Positions 1-5,342 of a stretch of 5,342 nucleotides of DNA are shown in pieces (the stretch's first letter is position 1; every line of letters begins with the position of its first letter). Source of the stretch: Acidobacteriota bacterium (GTDB lineage: Bacteria > Acidobacteriota > Terriglobia > Terriglobales > Acidobacteriaceae); NCBI GenBank assembly GCA_019247235.1, contig JAFAPG010000097.1:1-5342 (forward strand). Reading direction: 5' to 3'. The position numbers and the translations under genes were made by a program. The notes beneath the pieces were generated by a model, which saw only the letters and a list, made by a program, of their open reading frames with translations, was not told where the DNA came from and searched no databases.

Positions 1-1494
1 TTCCATCAGCTGCTCTTGGCCACCAGGCAAGTTGAGATCGCGGCGATCGTGGCCTTCGCTTTCGATCCGAAGATTCGTGCCTAGGAAGAGCACAGCAACG
101 TCAGACTTGCGGGCCAGCTCAACGGCACGTGACACTTCGAGAGGATCAGCCCATTCGCTAAACCCAACTCCTTTTTCATACTGCACATTGACATTCGATC
201 CGAGCGATTCACGCAGACCGGCCAAAGGCCCGACCTTGCGAGCCGGTTTGCCATAGTAATTGCCAGTCTCGTACTCGGAGTCGCCCGCGGGGCCAATGAC
301 GGCGACGGAATGGATGGCTTCACGCCGAAGCGGCAGAAATTCATTGCGGTTTGAAAGCAGGGTAATGGATTCTTCTGCCGTGCGCAGGGCAAGCGCCAGA
401 TGCTCGGGGGAGCGAAGAATGCTAGCGGAAAGATGGGCGTAAGGACTCTTTTCCGCAGGGTCGAAGGCACCCAGGCGAAAGCCAACGGCTAACACGCGCG
501 CTACTGCTTGATCCACGTCCTTCATGGTGAGCAGACCTCTTTTCACGGCTATCGGGACGTTTCGTTCGAATTCTGTGTCATCGGAATCGTTCCCTGCTTT
601 GATTGCTAAGGCAGCGGCCTCAACCGGGTCCTCGGATATGCGCTGTCCCGGCTCGCTCGAATTGGTGCGGCTTTGGGTTAGCAGTTGCACAGCGCCCAAG
701 TCATCCGTCACGAAACCGTCAAAGCCCCACTGAGCACGCAAAATATCAGTTAGCAGGTAGTGATTGATGGCGTTGGGTGTTCCATTGATGGCGTTGTAGG
801 AGGACATTACCGACTGGGGATGTGCCTCGGTGATGACCATCCTCCAGTGAGCAAGCCAGTATTCCATCAGGCTGCGCTCGTCTACTTCAGCGGAAAGATG
901 CTGTCGACCGCTTTCAACGTTGTTTACGGCGAAGTGCTTCACCGTCGAAGCGACTTTGAGATGCTTGATATCGTCGCCTTGTAAGCCCTCAACGTAAGCA
1001 ACAGCCAGACGCCCGGTCAGGTAAGGGTCTTCGCTGAACACTTCCTGAATGCGCCCCCAACGGGGATCGCGGCTGATGTTGATAACCGGCGAGCGGTAAA
1101 CCAAGCCATGCTTAGAACGTGGACCGTCAGCTTTCATGTTATACAAGGCACGGGCCTCATCCGCCATGGCACTGGTGACAGTGTGGATCAGATCCGGATC
1201 CCACGTGGCTCCCATTGCGATCGCAGCGGGAAACAATGTGGTCGGCTCCTTCGACCATACCCCGTGCAGGGTCTGGTTCCATCCGCCCCACATGGGTACG
1301 TTCAATCGGGGAATGCCCGTATTCATGTGATTGAGCAGGGCCGCCTTTTCCTCTAATGAAAGTCGGCCGATCAAGTCCACAACCCGTTGCTCAGTTGACT
1401 TAGAGGTGTCCAGGTAAGGGGGCACGACGCCATCCTGGGCTCCTGCTAGACGGCTAGGGCCGAGTAGTAAAAGACAGAGGAGTAAACATTTCAT
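1..1494 (-). CDS. Secreted glycoside hydrolase family 3 enzyme (beta-glucosidase/beta-xylosidase type), C-terminus beyond window
   Basis: The frame is open from ATG at 1494 to the left edge, giving exactly 498 codons with no stop, so the gene is partial at its 3' end. Residues 1-19 look like a Sec signal peptide: MK, then a leucine-rich core ending AGA before Q20, so export to periplasm or beyond is likely. The GH3 N-terminal catalytic domain spans about 27-340. Visible motifs are WNQTLHGV (72-79), RDPRWGR (142-148), SEDPYLTG (154-161), KHFAVNN (186-192) and GFDGFVTDDLGA (257-268). By alignment with the usual SDW/SDH motif, D265 is the expected nucleophile. The GH3 C-terminal domain begins near SVAVIGPAGD (396-405). 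It includes ESEGHDR (478-484) followed by LPGGQ, where family members carry acid/base glutamates; E478 or E480 is a candidate. The family hydrolyses terminal beta-linked sugars. The specificity here cannot be decided. It lies 71 bp after the receptor stop on the same strand, so co-transcription is likely. The start at 1494 gives a compact signal peptide and has a weak AGG nine bases upstream. An in-frame ATG at 1548 would add 18 residues. Confidence 0.95.
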   Translation of the reverse strand, partial: MKCLLLCLLLLGPSRLAGAQDGVVPPYLDTSKSTEQRVVDLIGRLSLEEKAALLNHMNTGIPRLNVPMWGGWNQTLHGVWSKEPTTLFPAAIAMGATWDPDLIHTVTSAMADEARALYNMKADGPRSKHGLVYRSPVINISRDPRWGRIQEVFSEDPYLTGRLAVAYVEGLQGDDIKHLKVASTVKHFAVNNVESGRQHLSAEVDERSLMEYWLAHWRMVITEAHPQSVMSSYNAINGTPNAINHYLLTDILRAQWGFDGFVTDDLGAVQLLTQSRTNSSEPGQRISEDPVEAAALAIKAGNDSDDTEFERNVPIAVKRGLLTMKDVDQAVARVLAVGFRLGAFDPAEKSPYAHLSASILRSPEHLALALRTAEESITLLSNRNEFLPLRREAIHSVAVIGPAGDSEYETGNYYGKPARKVGPLAGLRESLGSNVNVQYEKGVGFSEWADPLEVSRAVELARKSDVAVLFLGTNLRIESEGHDRRDLNLPGGQEQLME

Positions 1495-1538
1495 ATTCTT
1501 ATGCCTAGTTCGGAGAGCGACGGGCTCGTTCTGAGCTG

Positions 1539-1552
1539 GCCGATTCATCGGC
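1539..1552 (-). other. Small intercistronic hairpin between receptor and GH3 genes
   Basis: GCCGATGAATCGGC forms a perfect stem (five to six pairs, with a four- or two-base loop) 13 bases after the receptor stop. No T-run follows, so it is not a canonical intrinsic terminator, and read-through into the GH3 gene is expected. It could modulate message stability or translation. It also contains an in-frame alternative ATG (1548-1546) of the GH3 gene. Confidence 0.35.
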
Positions 1553-1565
1553 TCGTGATCCTCGC

Positions 1566-4500
1566 TCAGAAGTTGTACTTAAGCGCGAATTGAATGTCAC
1601 GCGACGGAATGGACGTACTCGTGACTCTCCCCCCGTTGGCTGTGTCCACGGTAGTTACCGAGGGAGCGTTGAAGCTCGTCGTATTGGGAAGGTTGAAGAA
1701 CTCCGCCCGGAAGGAGAGCGTCGAACCCTCCGTCACTCGGAAATTCTTGAATATGGATGCGTCATACTGCCGGAATATGTCCGAATGTAATGTATTGGCG
1801 CGAACCTGGCCGTAGGTTCCGGCTGGTGCAACTACGTAACAACTGGTATCGAACCAACTGGTCAGAGTCTGGTGGAATGAGGGAGAACAGCCCGCTGGAT
1901 TCAAGTTCGGCCGTTGGTTTGCGATTCCGGTGCCCGCACGATCGGTCGAGACCGTCGGCGTATAGGGCGTTCCACTTCGCAATACAATGATGGTCTGTAA
2001 CTGCCACCCACCGATCACGCCGTCAATCAATCCTTTGTCGCTTGCCATGAACCGGCGACCTCTCCCCACTGGTATCTCGTACGTTCCGCTGATCGCCAAG
2101 TTATGGGGCGTATCAAATGGCGAGTATGTGTACTCGTATCCCGTGTTGCCGCCGAGAGGCGGAGATTGATTGAATTGAAGAAATTTGGACCATGTATATG
2201 CAACCAAGGCGGTCAGCCCATTTCCCGAGCGATGCTCAAGCTTGGCCTGCAAGGACTGGTAATTGGTGCTGAGATCCTGGCTCTCGAATGTGATGCTGCC
2301 CCACGGTTGATAGGGTCGACGCGCCTGAACCGATCCGCTACCCGGACTGGCATCGTTGAAATCGTCGGTGCTCTGAAGATGAACGCCATGATTGCCAACG
2401 TAATCGATGTCGAAAACGGTCCGAGAGCCGATCTGCTGCTGTACGCCGAAGCTGTAATGCTGATTCGAGCCCACGTTCAGATGGGTCTTGGTCGGCAGTA
2501 GCGTCGGGTTTGAAGTAGCCGAACCCAGTTGCGAACCCAGAAAAAAGTTAGCCAGTGACCGGGTTGGAACTACTTTTTGCGTTTGATTCACCGTTTCCGA
2601 AAGCAGGAAGGGGAGAATATTCCGGTTCACGCGTCCGCTGGTTCCCTCTGGTTCATAGAAGATTCCTACCCCGCCTCGAATTACGGTGTTCTTGCCAATG
2701 GGACGCCAGGCAAAACCCAAGCGCGGCCCGAACTGAGTACGGTCGGTGTAGGTAATCGAGTATGGAAGATGCGCTTGGCTGCTGGTCTGGATGAATTGTC
2801 CAAAAAATTGGTATGCCGCGGGCGCGGCGTACTGCGCACTGAGATCGACTTTATCAGTGTTGCTTTCCACTATGATGGGCTTGGCTTGGCTCGGGTCAAA
2901 CGTCCCTAGCTGCCCCTTGTAGCCGTTCAACCAAGGGGAGTACTCATAACGCAGCCCGAAATTCACGGTCAGCCGATCGTTGACACGAATATCGTCCTGT
3001 CCAAAGTACTGGTGGTACCATCGCTGACCCCCGAAGTTGGCCGCCGGATAGGCACGCGACACGGAGGCAGGAAATCCCAACAGGAAATCTGCGAATGCAT
3101 CTCCGGTGCCCACGGTGAGCTTGGAATCTTGAGTCTCAACGCCGGTAAAGTTAAAAATGCCAGCGTAGCTGGCACTGTCATATCCCAGCCACTGGTAATA
3201 CCGGATGAGTACGCCAAATTTAAGGGAGTGCCGGCCGGTCAGGATAGTGAAATTGTCGGTTGGTTCAAAGACGGTTCGATCCTGCGACTTGGGGCGCTGA
3301 TCGAAGGCCGAGCCCTGCAGCGAACTGTAGCCACTGAAACTGAAGTCGGGAAACGAGCCCCCTGTGCCGGGGCGAAGAAGCTGCGAAAAGCCGCTTATTC
3401 CATTGGCAGTATCGAAGTCTGGCCCTTCGAGAAATGCTGCCAGACGAACGTGGCTGGGAAGGTAATGGAAGCGAAAGTCTTGAACCTTGTTGCTTCCAAC
3501 ATTGGTAATCAGGCCAACGGCGATGTCCTGTGCGTTCGAGGTAAGAGACGCAGTGTGCAAGAGTGGGGCGGCATTGGGATCAACTTCCCGGTTATTTACA
3601 TAGGTCCACCGCATGAAGAGGCGGTTTGAAGATTTGATCTCATGGTCCCCCCTGACCGTGAACTGGTCAAAATCAATCGTCTGCGATGGAACAGCTTGAA
3701 AACTTTTGCTACCCACATTGGCACGGGGAACGAAAGCCAGCACCGCCTGTGCCTGCGGAGAAATCCGGTTGGCACAAATTACGTTCAGAACTCCATTGCA
3801 AGAGATTTGGGTGCGCGGTGTGAGCAATGGATCGAAAATTGGATTCAAGCCTCGGAAGTCTCCGCCCCGCTCGGCATCGGTTGGGACTGTGCTGTTCACC
3901 ACCAGCCCCTGCCTGAGCCGCTGCGCTTCGTAGTCGAGGAAGAAAAAGGTGCGGTTACGGCCGTTGTAAAAATGAGGAATGCTTAGCGGACCGCCCAGAT
4001 CACCCCCGAACTGGTTACGCTTGAGGATTGCGCGCGTGGCTGAGAAATAGTTACGCGCATCGAGCTTGTCATTGCGGACAAATTCGAAGATTCCGCCGTG
4101 AAGCCGATTCGTACCTGACTTTGTAGCAGCGTTGAAGAAGGCGCCGCCGCGATTGTATTCCGCGGAATAAGGGCTCTGCTGCACGCTGAACTCTTGGAGC
4201 GCATCGATCGAAGTCTGAATAAATGTGCCTCCCTGATGCTGCTCGCTTACGTCCACGCCATCGAGCAGGAAAGTCACTGCACTACCGCGAATGCCGCTGA
4301 TGGTGTTGCCGTTTACGATCTCCGGGCGAATGGGCAGAGAGTTCCCAGTTGGCGGCAACAAAGCAGCGCCAGGAGTAAGCTCGGCCAAACGATAAAATCC
4401 GCGTCCATTCAGCGGAAGATCGGTAAGTTGCTGATTCGTGACCACGGTTCCCATGGTTGCCGTATCGGTTCCGAGCAGAGGGGATTCGGCATTTACTTGC

Positions 4501-4868
4501 ACGGTGGTCGTCGAGGGCCCAACCTTCAATTGCAGATCCACTCGGGCGTTTTGTCCAACCTGCAGCTGAAGGCTGGGAGTAGAAGTGGTCGCGAAGCCGG
4601 CGGCACTGGCCGTCAATACATAGGTGCCCGCCGCCATCGGAGTGATTACGTAGTCTCCATCGGAATTGGTAAACGCATTCTGTGTAATGTTGGTGGCGAC
4701 GTTCTTGGCCGACACCGCGGCCCGAGGGATTACCGCCCCTTGTAAGTCAGTGATGCGGCCAACGAAACGGCCGGATTCGACCTGGGCATCAGCTGTCGCA
4801 GCCAGAAGCAAAGCTGCCGCTGTCAAAGCCGCACAATTCCTCAATCGCCCGAAGTACGGATTCTTCAT
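1566..4868 (-). CDS. Oar-like TonB-dependent outer-membrane receptor with N-terminal carboxypeptidase-regulatory-like domain
   Basis: This is a complete 1100-residue protein from ATG at 4868 to TGA at 1568-1566. A signal peptide covers residues 1-28, with basic residues R8 and R10, an Ala/Leu core and cleavage ADA before Q29. Residues about 33-116 form a carboxypeptidase-regulatory-like beta-sandwich (GRITDLQGAVIPRAAV; DGDYVITPMAAGTYVLT). A stretch TTTVQVN (120-126) could act as a TonB-box-like segment. The plug covers about 130-258, with QLTDLPLNGRGF (147-158), FLLDGVDV (200-207), EYNRGGAFFNAATKSGTN (237-254) and LHGG. RNQFGGDLGGPL (284-295) and many alternating hydrophobic strands mark the barrel. 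The protein ends in FALKYNF, a terminal Phe typical of outer-membrane barrels. Mature cysteines occur as two close pairs (357/365 and 994/1010), plausible loop disulfides. Length and motif order match the Oar-like receptors abundant in Acidobacteriota. The family takes up or binds ligands using TonB energy. A carbohydrate ligand is inferred only from the following GH3 gene. The frame extends to a TTG at 4946, but that TTG is the -35 box; the ATG at 4868 starts directly at a good signal peptide. Confidence 0.93.
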   Translation of the reverse strand: MKNPYFGRLRNCAALTAAALLLAATADAQVESGRFVGRITDLQGAVIPRAAVSAKNVATNITQNAFTNSDGDYVITPMAAGTYVLTASAAGFATTSTPSLQLQVGQNARVDLQLKVGPSTTTVQVNAESPLLGTDTATMGTVVTNQQLTDLPLNGRGFYRLAELTPGAALLPPTGNSLPIRPEIVNGNTISGIRGSAVTFLLDGVDVSEQHQGGTFIQTSIDALQEFSVQQSPYSAEYNRGGAFFNAATKSGTNRLHGGIFEFVRNDKLDARNYFSATRAILKRNQFGGDLGGPLSIPHFYNGRNRTFFFLDYEAQRLRQGLVVNSTVPTDAERGGDFRGLNPIFDPLLTPRTQISCNGVLNVICANRISPQAQAVLAFVPRANVGSKSFQAVPSQTIDFDQFTVRGDHEIKSSNRLFMRWTYVNNREVDPNAAPLLHTASLTSNAQDIAVGLITNVGSNKVQDFRFHYLPSHVRLAAFLEGPDFDTANGISGFSQLLRPGTGGSFPDFSFSGYSSLQGSAFDQRPKSQDRTVFEPTDNFTILTGRHSLKFGVLIRYYQWLGYDSASYAGIFNFTGVETQDSKLTVGTGDAFADFLLGFPASVSRAYPAANFGGQRWYHQYFGQDDIRVNDRLTVNFGLRYEYSPWLNGYKGQLGTFDPSQAKPIIVESNTDKVDLSAQYAAPAAYQFFGQFIQTSSQAHLPYSITYTDRTQFGPRLGFAWRPIGKNTVIRGGVGIFYEPEGTSGRVNRNILPFLLSETVNQTQKVVPTRSLANFFLGSQLGSATSNPTLLPTKTHLNVGSNQHYSFGVQQQIGSRTVFDIDYVGNHGVHLQSTDDFNDASPGSGSVQARRPYQPWGSITFESQDLSTNYQSLQAKLEHRSGNGLTALVAYTWSKFLQFNQSPPLGGNTGYEYTYSPFDTPHNLAISGTYEIPVGRGRRFMASDKGLIDGVIGGWQLQTIIVLRSGTPYTPTVSTDRAGTGIANQRPNLNPAGCSPSFHQTLTSWFDTSCYVVAPAGTYGQVRANTLHSDIFRQYDASIFKNFRVTEGSTLSFRAEFFNLPNTTSFNAPSVTTVDTANGGRVTSTSIPSRDIQFALKYNF

Positions 4869-4889
4869 AGTTTTCTCATGTTGATTCAG

Positions 4890-4903
4890 AGCAAACGTTT
4901 GCT
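4890..4903. promoter_or_regulatory. LacI/PurR-family operator-like palindrome
   Basis: AGCAAACGTTTGCT is a perfect 14-bp palindrome with a central CG, the hallmark of LacI/GalR-family operators. Its inner 12 bases (GCAAACGTTTGC) are identical to the core of the E. coli PurR consensus. It covers about +8 to +21 relative to the predicted transcription start and lies 21 bp before the receptor ATG, a position from which a bound repressor would block transcription. The cognate regulator is not in the window. Given the GH3 neighbour, a sugar-responsive LacI-family repressor is a better guess than purine control. Confidence 0.6.
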
Positions 4904-4917
4904 GAAAATTGCACAGA

Positions 4918-4946
4918 ACGGTAGTACTAATGAGAGAGATTGTCAA
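4918..4946 (-). promoter_or_regulatory. Predicted sigma70-type promoter of the receptor/GH3 pair
   Basis: On the minus strand a perfect TTGACA (4946-4941) is followed by a 17-base spacer and TACCGT (4923-4918). The latter keeps the three most conserved -10 positions (TAnnnT). A transcript would begin near 4911, about 43 bases before the receptor ATG. The -35 is a consensus match, the spacing is ideal and the -10 is weak, as expected of a regulated promoter. Assignment is by motif only. Confidence 0.55.
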
Positions 4947-4952
4947 CTGCTT

Positions 4953-4962
4953 GCCAATTGGC
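4953..4962. promoter_or_regulatory. 10-bp palindrome next to the -35 box
   Basis: GCCAATTGGC is a perfect palindrome six bases upstream of the predicted -35 hexamer, centred near -46 from the predicted start. An activator could bind there, but a 10-bp palindrome also arises by chance fairly easily. No regulator is known. Confidence 0.25.
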
Positions 4963-5019
4963 CGAGTGAGGTCACTTCTGAAATCACCATCGTAAGGCCA
5001 CAGGATGCGACAGCTTTGT

Positions 5020-5033
5020 CAGCGGATCCGCTG
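5020..5033. promoter_or_regulatory. 14-bp perfect palindrome upstream of the promoter
   Basis: CAGCGGATCCGCTG reads identically on both strands. Its centre is 130 bp from the centre of the operator-like palindrome at 4890-4903, on the far side of the promoter. The half-site differs from AGCAAAC, so it is probably not the same protein's site unless recognition is loose. It could be a separate transcription-factor site. No T-run follows on either strand, so it is not a terminator. Confidence 0.3.
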
Positions 5034-5130
5034 GAAGCCGGATCTTTGTACGATTCACGCAATCCATTACCAGGTGGTTACAAGGAAAGTTGAATCAGAC
5101 AAGGAGCGTCTCAAGACTATTTACGTCACC

Positions 5131-5240
5131 AATTGCCGCGCAGGGATATTGCACAAAAGCACGAGTTAAAGCGCATTTGAGGCAGCTTTAGATGAGACGG
5201 GCTGTGAGGAACCACTGATTCTCGCCGTGAATTGCCGCGC
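5131..5240 (+). repeat. 11-base direct repeat AATTGCCGCGC, two copies
   Basis: AATTGCCGCGC occurs exactly at 5131-5141 and 5230-5240, 99 bp apart start to start, in the same orientation. The flanking bases differ. It may be a pair of regulator half-sites or chance. Confidence 0.3.
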
Positions 5241-5279
5241 CAGACTGGTTGGAATTTCACATCTTTTGAGGCGAACTTG

Positions 5280-5342
5280 ATGCAACCATCGCAGTCGACA
5301 CTGATTTCTGAGGCGGGGCAACCCAGTAATTGCGTCGAGAAT
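5280..5342 (+). CDS. Possible start of a divergent gene, truncated by the window edge
   Basis: ATG at 5280 opens a frame that continues to the right edge (21 codons, beginning MQPSQSTLISEAGQ). A GAGG lies eight bases upstream and could be a ribosome binding site. Nothing in the 21 residues is recognisable. A divergent gene, for example a regulator, would fit the architecture, but so short an open frame is weak evidence. Confidence 0.15.
   Translation, partial: MQPSQSTLISEAGQPSNCVEN

Larger units (their letters stand above)
4869..5342. other. Upstream intergenic/regulatory region of the receptor gene
   Basis: There is no convincing gene in this stretch. It contains the promoter and the three palindromes annotated separately, an 11-base direct repeat, and an inverted repeat TAAAGC/GCTTTA (5167-5172 and 5185-5190, 12-base loop) without a T-run. 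On the minus strand two frames entering from the right edge stay open for 58 codons (stop at 5168-5166) and 71 codons (stop at 5128-5126). I recognise neither, and such lengths are not rare by chance. One could still be the tail of an upstream gene. A plus-strand ORF at 4878-5093 overlaps the promoter and operator and has no recognisable content. Confidence 0.6.

Noticed and set aside
81..485. Minus-strand ORF (134 codons) in another frame of the GH3 gene
   Set aside because: The overlapping frame carries continuous GH3 motifs through this stretch. The alternative frame has low-complexity, unrecognisable sequence.
1..1494. Frameshift or pseudogene in the GH3 gene
   Set aside because: Translation gives 498 uninterrupted codons to the edge with all expected motifs in one frame. 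The missing 3' end is due only to the window boundary.
1539..1552. Intrinsic terminator between the receptor and GH3 genes
   Set aside because: The stem is short and no T-run follows it on the minus strand.
2103..2501. Plus-strand ORF (132 codons) opposite the receptor barrel
   Set aside because: Antisense shadow with no domain or ribosome binding signal.
3012..3629. Long plus-strand ORF (205 codons) antisense to the receptor gene
   Set aside because: It lies wholly opposite the conserved receptor frame, has no recognisable domain and is explained by codon bias of the minus-strand gene.
4194..4745. Plus-strand ORF (183 codons) antisense to the plug and N-terminal region of the receptor
   Set aside because: Antisense shadow. 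The minus strand here encodes unmistakable carboxypeptidase-regulatory and plug motifs.
4890..4903. Purine (PurR) regulation of the locus
   Set aside because: The core equals the E. coli PurR consensus, but the neighbouring genes have no purine link. LacI-family members share very similar operator cores, so a sugar-responsive member fits better.
4878..5093. Plus-strand ORF (71 codons) in the receptor upstream region
   Set aside because: It covers the predicted promoter and all three palindromes, and its product is unrecognisable.
5167..5190. Inverted repeat TAAAGC/GCTTTA as a terminator of an upstream gene
   Set aside because: Six-pair AT-rich stem with a 12-base loop and no T-run on either strand.

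Overview
The window most resembles DNA from an Acidobacteriota (Terriglobia-like) genome. This rests on the main protein, an Oar-like outer-membrane TonB-dependent receptor of about 1100 residues with an N-terminal carboxypeptidase-regulatory-like domain. That family is greatly expanded in Acidobacteriota. The taxon is inferred from protein style only; there is no rRNA or marker gene here.

Layout: all convincing coding sequence is on the minus strand. Read in that direction, the window starts with a regulatory region of about 470 bp (4869-5342). It holds a sigma70-like promoter (4918-4946), a perfect 14-bp LacI/PurR-type palindrome just downstream of it (4890-4903), a second perfect 14-bp palindrome upstream (5020-5033) and a 10-bp palindrome abutting the -35 box (4953-4962). 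Next comes the receptor gene (4868-1566). After a 71-bp gap with a small hairpin comes a secreted glycoside hydrolase family 3 (GH3) enzyme. Its first 498 codons (1494-1) are present and open before it runs off the left edge.

How they may work together: the receptor would import or bind an oligosaccharide or other ligand at the outer membrane, and the exported GH3 enzyme would remove terminal sugar residues. A LacI-family repressor, not encoded in the window, is a plausible regulator through the operator-like palindrome. No SusD-like partner is present. The pair therefore looks like a minimal carbohydrate-uptake locus of acidobacterial style, not a Bacteroidetes-type SusC/SusD locus. The substrate cannot be read from the sequence.

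I found no RNA gene, CRISPR array, insertion sequence or phage feature. Nothing in the window amounts to a clearly new system. The most notable signal is the palindrome-rich promoter region in front of the receptor gene.
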